The notes: a model not told the origin generated them from the letters alone. Shown: positions 18,701 to 27,896, counted from the first letter of the stretch. The stretch: DNA of 35,672 bases from Beijerinckiaceae bacterium (GCA_004298435.1 SCSF01000159.1:1-35672), one strand, 5' to 3'. Translations and numbers: made by a program.

Positions 18701-21361
18701 TTACGCGAGCGAGCGCTCCGCAATGTCCTGCACGTCGGGCGAAAGATGCGGAGCGCTGGCCACCCGTCGCAAAGCCTTTTCGGCCTGCTGGCGACGTTCG
18801 GCCTCGAAGATGCGCCAGCTCTTGAAGGTTGCGAGCATGCGCGCCGCGACCTGCGGATTCGTTGCGTTGAGGGCCAGAACGACTTCGACGAGCAAGTCGT
18901 AGCCGCTTCCGTCTTTCGCATTGAAGCGCGTCAGATTGCCCGCCGCGAATGCGCCGACGAGCGCCCGCACGCGGTTCGGATTGCCGAGCGAGAAGGCCGG
19001 ATGCTGCATCAGGCTTCGCACGCGCGCCAGCGTTTCCGTTTCAGGAATTGCCGCCTGCAAGGCGAACCATTTGTCGATGACCAGCGGCTCGTCCGCATAT
19101 TCGTCGTAGAAACCGGCAAGCGCAGCTTCGCGTTCGGGACCGGCCTTCGTTGCGAGCACGCCAAGCGCCGCGATCTTGTCCGTCATGCACCGAGCCTCGC
19201 TGAACTGCTGCAATGCGAGTTCCGGCGCACGATCCTTCTGTCCGGCAGTGTAGAGATCGAGCGCGGCGTTGCGGAGCGCGCGACGTCCGGCTGAGGCGGC
19301 ATCCGGCGAATAGGGCGCGGAATCCGTCAGCTTCCGGTAAGTGTCGAGAAGCGAAGCGGCAAGACCTGCCCCGACGGATTCGCGCAAGAGCTTGCGGGCT
19401 ACAAAAATGGCGTCAGGATCAACGTTCTCGCCGATCTCGCGGGCAATGTCGGCTTCACCCGGGAAAGTGACGATCTGCGCGGCAAGGGCAGGGTCTGCAT
19501 CGCTCGAGTCGAGCACGCGCCTGAGCGCTGCGATGAAATCCCTGTCAGGCTCGGGCGTCTCTCCTGCGCGCAAAGCGGCGATATTGTGCAGAAGCAGCCG
19601 CGTTGCGTAACTCTGCGCCGCCTGCCATCGATTGAAACTGTCCTTGTCATGCGCGATGAGCGTGACGAGATCAGCTTCACTGATGTCATAGGAAAGCCGG
19701 ACAGGCGCCGAAAATCCGCGCAAGAGCGAGAGGACAGGGCGGTTCGGCAGATTGTGAAATCTTACGCGGCGATGCTCCTCGGTCAGCTCGATCGTGCCAC
19801 GCTCGCGTTCCCGAGGCGTGGCGCCGTCATTATTTTCAGTCACAAGCGGCAGTGTCTCGCCGGTTTCACCAAGAAGGCCGAGTTCGACCGGGATAACGAC
19901 AGGCAGCTTGGTCTCCTGGCCTGGTGTCGGCTTGCAACTCTGGTGCAGGTCGAGTGTCAGGCTCCGGCTTGCGGCATCATAGCTTGCCGTCACTTCGAGA
20001 AACGGCGTTCCGGCCTGCGAATACCAGCGCAGGAACTGCCCGAGATCGCGGCCGGAAACGTCCGCGAAACAGCCGATGAATTCCTCGATGGTTGCCGCCG
20101 TGCCATCGTAACGCTCGAAGTAAAGATCCATGCCGGCGCGAAACGCCTCTGCGCCGATCAGCACCCTGAGCATACGGATGAGCTCGGCGCCTTTTTCATA
20201 GACCGTGGCGGTGTAGAAGTTGTTGATCTCGAGGTAGACCTCGGGGCGCACATTATGCGCGAGCGGGCCAGCGTCTTCGGGAAACTGCTGAGCCCGCAGG
20301 GTGCGCACATCGGCGATGCGGCGCACAGCCGCCGAACGCATGGCGGCCGAGAACGCGTGATCGCGAAAAACCGTCAGGCCTTCCTTGAGACAGAGCTGAA
20401 ACCAGTCGCGGCAGGTGATGCGGTTGCCGGTCCAGTTGTGAAAATATTCATGCCCGATGACGGCTTCGATCTGCGCGTAATCCGTATCGGTTGCTGTGCG
20501 CGGCGAGGCCAAAACATATTTGTCGTTGAAGACGTTCAGGCCCTTGTTCTCCATCGCGCCCATGTTGAAGTCCGAAACGGCGACGATATTGAAAACATCG
20601 AGATCATATTCGCGGCCGAAGGCTTCTTCGTCCCAGCGCATCGCGCGTTTCAGCGCGCCCATCGCATAAGTGGCGCTTTCCTCCTTGCCATGTTCGACAT
20701 GAATGCCGAGGGCGACCTTGCGCCCTGAGGCGGTGACGAATTCGTCATGGATCGAGCCGAGATCGCCGCCGACGAGAGCGAAAAGATAGCAGGGCTTGGG
20801 GAATGGGTCGTGCCAGACAGCGTAATGCCGGCCCGTACCTTCGACCACGCCGGTTTCCGTGCAGTTGCCGTTGCTCAGGAGCAGCGGCGCTTCGGCGAGG
20901 TCGGCCTCGATGCGGGTCGTATAGACGCTGAGCACGTCGGGCCGGTCGAGAAAATAGGTGATCCGGCGGAAACCCTCAGCCTCGCATTGCGTGCAATAGG
21001 CCGAGCCGGAGCGATAAAGGCCCATGAGGTGTGTATTGGCCGCGGGGTCAATCTCCGTCTCGATTTCGAGACTGAAGGGCCGCTGCGGTGGTTTTGCCAG
21101 CGTCAGTTGGTCCGGCGTGACAAAATTGGCGGCGGGATTGAGCTCCTTGCCGTCGAGAACAATGCGGCGCGCCTTGAGGCCGTCGCCGTCGAGCACGAGA
21201 TCAGCGCCGCTTCTGCCCTTTGGGTTGGGTCTCACCGCCAGCCGCGCCACGACGCGCGTCGCGTGCGTATCGAGCCTGAAGTCGAGGTCGACGGTGTCGA
21301 TCAGATAGTCTGGCGACCGGTAATCGGCGAGGCGGATTGGTTGGGCTGTGTCGGTACGCAT
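18701..21361 (-). CDS. pepN: Aminopeptidase N (M1 family)
   Basis: 886 aa; NMGAMENKGLNVFNDKYVLA, VIGHEYFHNWTGNRITCRDWFQLCLKEGLTVFRD. Confidence 0.97.
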   Translation of the reverse strand: MRTDTAQPIRLADYRSPDYLIDTVDLDFRLDTHATRVVARLAVRPNPKGRSGADLVLDGDGLKARRIVLDGKELNPAANFVTPDQLTLAKPPQRPFSLEIETEIDPAANTHLMGLYRSGSAYCTQCEAEGFRRITYFLDRPDVLSVYTTRIEADLAEAPLLLSNGNCTETGVVEGTGRHYAVWHDPFPKPCYLFALVGGDLGSIHDEFVTASGRKVALGIHVEHGKEESATYAMGALKRAMRWDEEAFGREYDLDVFNIVAVSDFNMGAMENKGLNVFNDKYVLASPRTATDTDYAQIEAVIGHEYFHNWTGNRITCRDWFQLCLKEGLTVFRDHAFSAAMRSAAVRRIADVRTLRAQQFPEDAGPLAHNVRPEVYLEINNFYTATVYEKGAELIRMLRVLIGAEAFRAGMDLYFERYDGTAATIEEFIGCFADVSGRDLGQFLRWYSQAGTPFLEVTASYDAASRSLTLDLHQSCKPTPGQETKLPVVIPVELGLLGETGETLPLVTENNDGATPRERERGTIELTEEHRRVRFHNLPNRPVLSLLRGFSAPVRLSYDISEADLVTLIAHDKDSFNRWQAAQSYATRLLLHNIAALRAGETPEPDRDFIAALRRVLDSSDADPALAAQIVTFPGEADIAREIGENVDPDAIFVARKLLRESVGAGLAASLLDTYRKLTDSAPYSPDAASAGRRALRNAALDLYTAGQKDRAPELALQQFSEARCMTDKIAALGVLATKAGPEREAALAGFYDEYADEPLVIDKWFALQAAIPETETLARVRSLMQHPAFSLGNPNRVRALVGAFAAGNLTRFNAKDGSGYDLLVEVVLALNATNPQVAARMLATFKSWRIFEAERRQQAEKALRRVASAPHLSPDVQDIAERSLA

Positions 21362-21696
21362 GTAAACCTCGCGCTGGCATCACGAATGGAAGAATCTCAG
21401 AAGGTATATCAGAGCAAGTAAAGCAGATCGCCGACTTTGCCAGGATGGCCGGTCGAATATCCGCATTCTTGCGAATGGCTGAAAGATTACAGCCCTGTCA
21501 TTTATCGGCTGAGGCTTTGGGAAGGCGCGTGCGGATGCGACGATCCGTCCCGCCGTGCGCGTGACTGTGTCACCATCATAAAACGTCGTAGGGGGCAGGC
21601 AACGCGCCGGAACGTGAAAAAATCCGGGCTAGCTTTGCTGGCGCGGCTGTGTAAGTTCGTGCCGCGTATTTTGCCTTGCAGGGAGGAAAAGGCTCG

Positions 21697-22263
21697 ATGA
21701 AAGCACGGAATACGGCGGCTCTGCGCATCGGCGGTATGATGCTCGGGATTTCGATGGCATCTGTGGCGATGCCCTATGTGGCTCTGGCCCATGGCCCCAC
21801 CCGGCAGAAGGTGACCGAGTCAGTCGAGATCAACGCGCCGGCCGCCAAAGTCTGGGCGACGATCGGCAACTTCCAGAATATGGCCTGGTGCGATGACGTC
21901 GCGAAAACGACGGGCACCGGCGGCAACGTGCCGAATACTGCGAACCGCGTCATAACATTGAAGAGTGGCGCGACGATCACGCAGGATCTCACCCGCTACG
22001 ATGCCAAGGAGATGAGCTACGGCTATTTCACCGACAAGATCGACATCAAGGTTCTGCCAGTGAACGACTATTCCGGCGAAATCAAAGTGATCCCCGAGGG
22101 GGCGAACAAAAGCAAGGTTTCCTGGGAAGCGGCTTTCTACCGCGGATATATGAACAATGATCCGCCGCCGAACCTCAGTGACGACGCTTCTCTCAAGGCC
22201 GTCACCAAATGGGTGCGGACAAGGCTTGATGGGCTCAAGACGAAGATGGAAGCGACGCACTGA
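21697..22263 (+). CDS. Secreted SRPBCC (MxaD-like) protein, paralog 1
   Basis: SD gggagg before ATG 21697; signal peptide ending VALA|HGPTRQK; SVEINAPAAKVWATIGNFQNMAWCDDVAKTTGTGG. Confidence 0.85.
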   Translation: MKARNTAALRIGGMMLGISMASVAMPYVALAHGPTRQKVTESVEINAPAAKVWATIGNFQNMAWCDDVAKTTGTGGNVPNTANRVITLKSGATITQDLTRYDAKEMSYGYFTDKIDIKVLPVNDYSGEIKVIPEGANKSKVSWEAAFYRGYMNNDPPPNLSDDASLKAVTKWVRTRLDGLKTKMEATH

Positions 22264-22292
22264 AGCGCCGCATGTCTGAATTGAGATAACCG

Positions 22293-22331
22293 GAGCCATT
22301 TCGGTTCTGATGAAATCAGGACCGAAGTTCT
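22293..22331. repeat. Hairpin repeat related to palindrome at 3021..3043
   Basis: gagccatttcggttctgatgaaatcaggaccgaagttct; ttcggttctgat / atcaggaccgaa stem with one wobble. Confidence 0.65.
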
Positions 22332-22365
22332 ATTTTCCCATTTTGAATTGAGGAGAGAATCCAGG

Positions 22366-22920
22366 ATGAAAAGCTCGCGTTTCGCTGCTTTGCTCATCGG
22401 ATGCGCTTTTGGGTCGGCGTTGCCGTCTCTCGCCCTCGCTCATGGCGCTTCGAGACTGAAACTGATCAAGTCCGTCGAAATCAACGCGCCGGCCGCCAAG
22501 GTGTGGAAGATCGTCGGCAATTTCGACAATATGGACTGGGTGCCGACTGTCGCGAAGACGGCGGGAACCGGCGGCGACAATCCCGATAACGCCAAGCGGG
22601 TCCTCACTCTCAAGAACGGCGGGAAAATCAACGAGTCGCTTTACAAATACGATCCCGACTCGATGAGCTATTCCTATTACATGGACCACGTTGATCTGAA
22701 GATTCTGCCCGTCACCAATTACTCTGCGACTCTTGTGGTGATACCGGAGGGGAGCAAGAGCAAGGTCGAATGGCGTGGCGCTTTCTTCCGTGGCGACCCG
22801 AATTTCGATCCGCCGCCTGCGCTCAATGATGATGCCGCAACGAAGGCTGTGACGAAGCTTTATGTTTCAGGCCTTACGTCGCTGAAGCAGAAGATCGAGG
22901 CCGGCGAGGCGATAAATTGA
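22366..22920 (+). CDS. Secreted SRPBCC (MxaD-like) protein, paralog 2
   Basis: Signal peptide ending LALA|HGASRLK; SVEINAPAAKVWKIVGNFDNMDWVPTVAKTAGTGG; clear paralog of 21697..22263. Confidence 0.87.
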   Translation: MKSSRFAALLIGCAFGSALPSLALAHGASRLKLIKSVEINAPAAKVWKIVGNFDNMDWVPTVAKTAGTGGDNPDNAKRVLTLKNGGKINESLYKYDPDSMSYSYYMDHVDLKILPVTNYSATLVVIPEGSKSKVEWRGAFFRGDPNFDPPPALNDDAATKAVTKLYVSGLTSLKQKIEAGEAIN

Positions 22921-23885
22921 GCCGCCTCGGCCATTTCGCCCGGCTGATCGCCGCAGCGGGCGTTTCTATCGGCTTCGTGGCGGTTGGTTCCGCACTGGCG
23001 GATGAAGCCTTCATCACTAATCAGAACGCCAATTCGGTCAGCGTGCTGGATCTGACGTCCAAAAAAGTCGTCGCGACGATTCCAGTCGCCGGCAAGCCTG
23101 CGGGAATTGCAATGTCGCGGGATGGCACCCGCGCCTATGTGACGAGCCCCGAGGGTCCGTATGTTTCGGTGATCGATACGGCGTCGCGCCGCGTGCTGCG
23201 CAAGTTTCCCGCGGGCAGGGACCCGTTGGGGATTGCTATCGACCCGACGGGCAAGTTCGTCTATGTCGCCGATTTCGACATACCGCATCTCTACAAAATC
23301 GACGTCAGCACGGGCAAGATCGTCGCCGACGCGCATGTCGGCAAATCGCCTTGCGGCGTTGCGGTGACCCCGAATGGAAAGCTGATTGTCGTTGCCGATC
23401 GCGATGACAATCAGATTTCGATTGTCGATGCCGCAACATTCAAACGGATCGGAGTCGTCAAGGTTGGACAGCATCCCTTCGGGCTGACAATCGATGCGGA
23501 AGGCAAGCGGGTCTACACGGCGGATGTCGTCAGCAACACCGTCTCGGTTGTGGATCTTGCCAGCCAGAAACTCATCGGCACCGTCAAGACCGGCCTGCGC
23601 CCCTATGTGGTCGCGGTGAACGGCAAATACGGCTTCTCGACCGACGAGTATGGCGGCACGGTCACCGTCTTCGATCTCAAGACGCTGAAATTCGTCAAGC
23701 GGATCAATGTCGGCGATTATCCGGAAGGCATTGAGTTCAGTTCCGACGGCAGCAAACTCTATGTCGCGAACTGGATGTCGGATGATGTCTGGGGCATCGA
23801 TGCGAAGACCTTCAAACCTGTCGCAAAAATAAAGGTCCAGGACGGCCCGCGGTCGTTCGGGACATTTATTCGCAAGACGCCGTGA
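22917..23885 (+). CDS. Secreted YVTN/YncE-type beta-propeller repeat protein
   Basis: 322 aa; TTG start overlapping upstream TGA (ttga); repeated blade units NANSVSVLDLTSKKVVATIPVAGKPAGIAMSRDGTRAYVTS...; signal-like N-terminus ending SALA|DEAF. Confidence 0.87.
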   Translation: MSRLGHFARLIAAAGVSIGFVAVGSALADEAFITNQNANSVSVLDLTSKKVVATIPVAGKPAGIAMSRDGTRAYVTSPEGPYVSVIDTASRRVLRKFPAGRDPLGIAIDPTGKFVYVADFDIPHLYKIDVSTGKIVADAHVGKSPCGVAVTPNGKLIVVADRDDNQISIVDAATFKRIGVVKVGQHPFGLTIDAEGKRVYTADVVSNTVSVVDLASQKLIGTVKTGLRPYVVAVNGKYGFSTDEYGGTVTVFDLKTLKFVKRINVGDYPEGIEFSSDGSKLYVANWMSDDVWGIDAKTFKPVAKIKVQDGPRSFGTFIRKTP

Positions 23886-24011
23886 ACTAAAGCGCAGCCG
23901 GCGCGTTATGCGGGCAGGACACGGCCTCTGGCCGAGTCGTTTCGCGCCGGACCCGGGGGCGTATCAGAGTTCGAGCCCTCGGCCTTCGGGTCCCCGCAGA
24001 CCCCCCCTTCG

Positions 24012-24071
24012 CCCGCTTGCGGGAGAAGGCGACGAGCGGATGCCAGGCGGATGAGGGTTCTCGCAAGCGGG
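24012..24071. repeat. Intergenic inverted repeat (gcttgcgggagaa ... ttctcgcaagc type)
   Basis: cccgcttgcgggagaa (24012..24027) inverted against ttctcgcaagcggg (24058..24071). Confidence 0.6.
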
Positions 24072-24075
24072 CTTC

Positions 24076-25374
24076 TTACGCCTGCTGCTTCGGAAATGTC
24101 TCCATTGGCAGCGCAATCCTCGTCCGCACATAGAGGCTTGCCCCGATGTTGGCGACGCCGAGGCCAATGAGAAGGGCCGGTTCCGACAGGCCGATCAGCC
24201 GGCTCTGCAAAACCGCCGTGGCAAGCGTTCCGCCGACCATGAAGATCGCGTTGAGGCTGTTGATCGCAGCGATGATCCTTGCTCGCCGCTCGGATGGCGC
24301 CTCAGCCTGTATCGCGGCGAAGAGGGGCACGGCGTAAAAGCCGCCAGATGCGGCGAGGCCGGTGACATCGATCGCGATGCGCAGTCCCGCGCCGCTCGAA
24401 AAAAACGCGGCAAGCCCGATCTCGTGGCCGGGCGCTGCGACCAGCCCATGCGTCGCAAACCCGATTTCAATCAGAAAAAATGCCATGCCGAGCGCGGCGA
24501 CCGGCACCGGCGCCAAGGTGATCCGGCCATGCGCGAAACGCGCGGCTGCGAGCGAACCGCCGCCAATCCCGATCGCGAAAAGTGCGCTGATCGCCGCTTC
24601 GACATCGATGCCGCCGCCGGTTGCGTCGCGGACGACGATCGGCACGAGCGACAATGCGACAGCGCCTGTCAACCAGAACCAGGACAAGGCGAGGCCGCCG
24701 CGCCAGTCGAAAGGCCGGCGCCGGAGGTCCGCAAGAAGGGAGATGGTCGAGGCAAGAATATTGGGGTTGGACACGAGGCCGGACGCGGCCACTTTGGTCG
24801 CTGGAATGAAGCAACTCGTCGCGAAACAGGCAAGCGCGATGATTATGAGCTGGAACACTACGAAAAGCGGCGCGACCGTCGATTTGGCGGCGAGCGCGCC
24901 CGCAATCAGCCCGAGCAGAATTGCGAGAAAGGTTGCCGCCTCGACAAGAGCATTGCCGGCGACGAGTTCCGAACGCTCCAGGTGATCGGGCAGGATCCCG
25001 TATTTCAGCGGTCCGAACAGCGCCGATATGACTCCGAGGCCGAACAGCGCCAGATAGAGCAGGGGCAGGGACGCGAACCAGAGTCCCGCCGCCGCTGTCA
25101 TCTGGACGAGGATTTCGCCAGCCTTCAGCCTGCGGATGATATAAGCCTTGTCGTTTGCATCGCCGAACTCGCCGCCGAGGCCGGAGAGGATGATCGACGG
25201 CAGCATGAAGATGCCGATCGCCAGCGTTACCAATGCGCCGCTGTGCTGCGCTCCAAATCGGAACAGGAGCAGCATGGCGAGCATATTGCGCACGAAATTG
25301 TCGTTGAACGCCGAAAGGAACTGGCACCAGAACAAGGGTGCGAAACGGCGCGTGCGCAAAAGCTCGAGGAACAT
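24076..25374 (-). CDS. MFS transporter, LplT-like (lysophospholipid transporter family)
   Basis: 432 aa; RFAPLFWCQFLSAFNDNFVRNMLAMLLLF, ALFGPLKYGILPDHLERSELVAGNALVEAATFLAILLG. Confidence 0.88.
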   Translation of the reverse strand: MFLELLRTRRFAPLFWCQFLSAFNDNFVRNMLAMLLLFRFGAQHSGALVTLAIGIFMLPSIILSGLGGEFGDANDKAYIIRRLKAGEILVQMTAAAGLWFASLPLLYLALFGLGVISALFGPLKYGILPDHLERSELVAGNALVEAATFLAILLGLIAGALAAKSTVAPLFVVFQLIIIALACFATSCFIPATKVAASGLVSNPNILASTISLLADLRRRPFDWRGGLALSWFWLTGAVALSLVPIVVRDATGGGIDVEAAISALFAIGIGGGSLAAARFAHGRITLAPVPVAALGMAFFLIEIGFATHGLVAAPGHEIGLAAFFSSGAGLRIAIDVTGLAASGGFYAVPLFAAIQAEAPSERRARIIAAINSLNAIFMVGGTLATAVLQSRLIGLSEPALLIGLGVANIGASLYVRTRIALPMETFPKQQA

Positions 25375-25392
25375 ACGGGGTCGGCTCTCCGC

Positions 25393-25581
25393 TCAACGTG
25401 ATGGTTTGGTCTTGGGCCGCGCCATAGGCATCACGAACCCTTTGCCAGACGGCGGAAGAACCTTGATTCCCAGCGCCGCCAAGGATTCGGGCGTAGGGAG
25501 CTTGCGCGTCGGCGCGTTGTTCGGCGTCGCTTCCGTCTTGTTTGTCGGTTCCGATGAACTCGGCTTGTCCGTATCTGCCAT
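25393..25581 (-). CDS. Small hypothetical protein (62 aa)
   Basis: SD-like caggag 8 nt upstream of ATG on minus strand; Pro/Thr-rich N-terminus, LPTPESLAALGIKVLPPSGKGFVMPMARPKTKPSR. Confidence 0.55.
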   Translation of the reverse strand: MADTDKPSSSEPTNKTEATPNNAPTRKLPTPESLAALGIKVLPPSGKGFVMPMARPKTKPSR

Positions 25582-25602
25582 CGATCTTCGCTCCTGATGG
25601 GT

Positions 25603-27018
25603 CTAACCCCGCCGCCGCGTGGCTGTGCGGCGCAGAGGTTCCGCATGGCCGATGAGCCGCGCAATATTCGGGAAATCGGCCATGACCCTGCGCTCCATTT
25701 CGTCAACGCAGAGGTGGACCTTGTCAACGCTGAGATCGGGATCGGCGCGGCAATGATAGTTGACGACCAGGCCGACCGGCGTTTCGCGGACTCTGACGCT
25801 ATGGATTTCGACGATCGAACAGTCAGCGAAGCGGGCGAGCGCCGCGGCTATGGCCTCGCGCGTCGCCGGAGGGGCGTTCTGGCCGGATAATTCGCGCTCC
25901 TCCAGCGGCTCGATATGGCTGTCGACCTCGATGTCGGGGCCAAGCTCATGGCGCGCATCCGCTTCGAGCTGCGATGCGATTTCATGCGCGCGGCCGAGCG
26001 GCATCCGGCCATCGACTTCGACATCGAAGCCGACGGAGGTGCGGCCATCGACTTCCTGCACGATGACGTTATGGATCGTGGTGTGGCGTTTCGCTGCGAT
26101 CAGGAGAAGGCATTCGAGAACCGTCTCGTCATCATGGGCCATCGGCATTGTGGTCAATGTCACATTCACGTCGGGGTGGACGGCGGCAATGGCGGCCTTG
26201 ACGGATGCGGCTATCGCATCGACTCTCTCAAGCGGCAGGGTGCGCGGCACAAAAATACCGATATCGCCAAGAATCTCGGGTCCAGCGGGGCGCAGCCTGA
26301 GAGTGTCGATCGCGCTGACGCCCGGCACAGCGGCGACGATCTCGCGCACGCGCTCGGTTAATTCCTTCGGCGCCGTATCGATCAGCGTATCGACCGTGCG
26401 GCGTCCGAGCCGATAACCGGCGATTACAATGAAAAATGCCACGCCCAGGGCAGCAATCGCATCGCCCTGTATAAAGCCAAAGTGTGCGGCGACAAGGCCG
26501 CAAAGAGCAAGGCCAGTGCCGATCAGGTCGGAGCTGAAGTGCAGGGCATCCGCTGCAAGGGCTTCGCTCTTCGTCGCACGCGCGATGCGCGAGAGCGTGT
26601 GCCAGCGGGACAGGTCCACGATGATCGAGACGATCAGGACACCGAAGACCCAGACGTTGGCGTCGACCGCTACCGATTTATGCGTCAGCCGTTGCGCTGC
26701 TTCAAACAGGATGAAGGCGGAGAGCGCGAAAAGAAAACCTGTCTCGATGAGAGCCGCGACGGCCTCCACCTTGCCATGACCATAGGGGTGATCCTCGTCG
26801 GCGGGCTTGCCGGCGATGCGGATGGCGAAAAACGTGATGATCGTAATGCCCGTATCGACGAGATTGTGTCCCGCCTCGGAGAGCAATGCGAGCGAACCCG
26901 AGAAAAGTCCGGCGACGAGCTTTGCGATCGTCAAAGCCGTGCTTGCGCCGATCGAGGCGAGCGCCGCTCTCTGCTTGATATGCTGCGTCGCATCCATCAG
27001 GGCAGGATCTTCTCTCAA
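25603..27018 (-). CDS. Cation diffusion facilitator (CDF) transporter with extended multi-module C-terminus
   Basis: 471 aa; SGSLALLSEAGHNLVDTGITIITFFAIRIAGKPADEDHPYGHGKVEAVAAL; SEALAADALHFSSDLIGTGLAL; about 245 aa cytosolic C-terminus. Confidence 0.93.
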   Translation of the reverse strand: MREDPALMDATQHIKQRAALASIGASTALTIAKLVAGLFSGSLALLSEAGHNLVDTGITIITFFAIRIAGKPADEDHPYGHGKVEAVAALIETGFLFALSAFILFEAAQRLTHKSVAVDANVWVFGVLIVSIIVDLSRWHTLSRIARATKSEALAADALHFSSDLIGTGLALCGLVAAHFGFIQGDAIAALGVAFFIVIAGYRLGRRTVDTLIDTAPKELTERVREIVAAVPGVSAIDTLRLRPAGPEILGDIGIFVPRTLPLERVDAIAASVKAAIAAVHPDVNVTLTTMPMAHDDETVLECLLLIAAKRHTTIHNVIVQEVDGRTSVGFDVEVDGRMPLGRAHEIASQLEADARHELGPDIEVDSHIEPLEERELSGQNAPPATREAIAAALARFADCSIVEIHSVRVRETPVGLVVNYHCRADPDLSVDKVHLCVDEMERRVMADFPNIARLIGHAEPLRRTATRRRG

Positions 27019-27133
27019 ACTTGCGTGAAAAAGAGCGGGGCCGCCGCCAATATATTATATTGCCGATACGGCGACGAGTGGTGAGGTCTGAATCTCCAGC
27101 AAGTCACAAGGGCAGACAAAACCGTAAAAGGGG

Positions 27134-27580
27134 ATGGCATTGAAGTATCTGCATACGATGGTCCGGGTTTCGAATCTCGATCAATCGCTCGATTTCTATT
27201 GCCGTAAACTGGGCCTCGTCGAAGTCCGCCGCATGGAAAATCAGAGTGGCCGCTTCACCCTGGTTTTTCTCGCCGCGCCCGGCGATGCAGGGCAGGCGGA
27301 GGCAACCAGCGCTCCGATGATCGAACTCACCTATAACTGGGACCCCGAAACCTATGCGGGCGGGCGCAATTTCGGCCATCTCGCCTATGGCGTGGACGAT
27401 ATTTACGCGGTTTGCGAGCGGCTGATGAAGGCCGGCGTGACTATCAACCGGCCACCGCGTGACGGGCATATGGCATTCATTCGCTCACCCGACAACATTT
27501 CGATCGAACTGTTGCAGAATGGCGAAGCGAAGCCGGCGCAGGAGCCCTGGGCGTCCATGCCCAACACGGGTGTTTGGTAA
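27134..27580 (+). CDS. VOC superfamily protein, lactoylglutathione lyase-like
   Basis: 148 aa; [72 protein letters not shown]. Confidence 0.9.
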   Translation: MALKYLHTMVRVSNLDQSLDFYCRKLGLVEVRRMENQSGRFTLVFLAAPGDAGQAEATSAPMIELTYNWDPETYAGGRNFGHLAYGVDDIYAVCERLMKAGVTINRPPRDGHMAFIRSPDNISIELLQNGEAKPAQEPWASMPNTGVW

Positions 27581-27596
27581 ATGCCAATGGTACGCC

Positions 27597-27682
27597 ATGC
27601 GCGGACTTGATCCGCGCATCCAGACGCTAAAGACCGGCTCGTTTGCCCGTTCCTGGATGCGCGGATCAAGTCCGCGCGGGAA
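27597..27682. repeat. BIME-like inverted pair of REP-like palindromes (family R2)
   Basis: gcgcggacttgatccgcgcatcca (27599-27622) and its inverted copy tggatgcgcggatcaagtccgcgc (27654-27677); third copy at 35094..35116. Confidence 0.85.
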
Positions 27683-27896
27683 TATGATCACTCGGCAAGG
27701 CTGTTGCCGCCCCTCTCCCCGCTCGCCTACGACATTCACACATCTCGATCCTCAGGCAAGCATGGCCGGAAAAAATTGAGCAATTACAGACACTCACATC
27801 CCTCAGCATCCTCTCCGCAGGCACCGCGGGTAAAACATATAAATATTTGTTTTTATGAGGATATTCTTCCTCGACTGAGAAGTGTGAATCCGATAG

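Noticed and set aside
19586-21421. Large plus-strand ORFs 19586..20728 and 20747..21421
   Set aside because: Both antisense to pepN.
24424-25401. 325-aa plus-strand and 309-aa minus-strand alternative ORFs
   Set aside because: Alternative frames of the LplT-like MFS gene; Arg-rich compositions typical of spurious frames.
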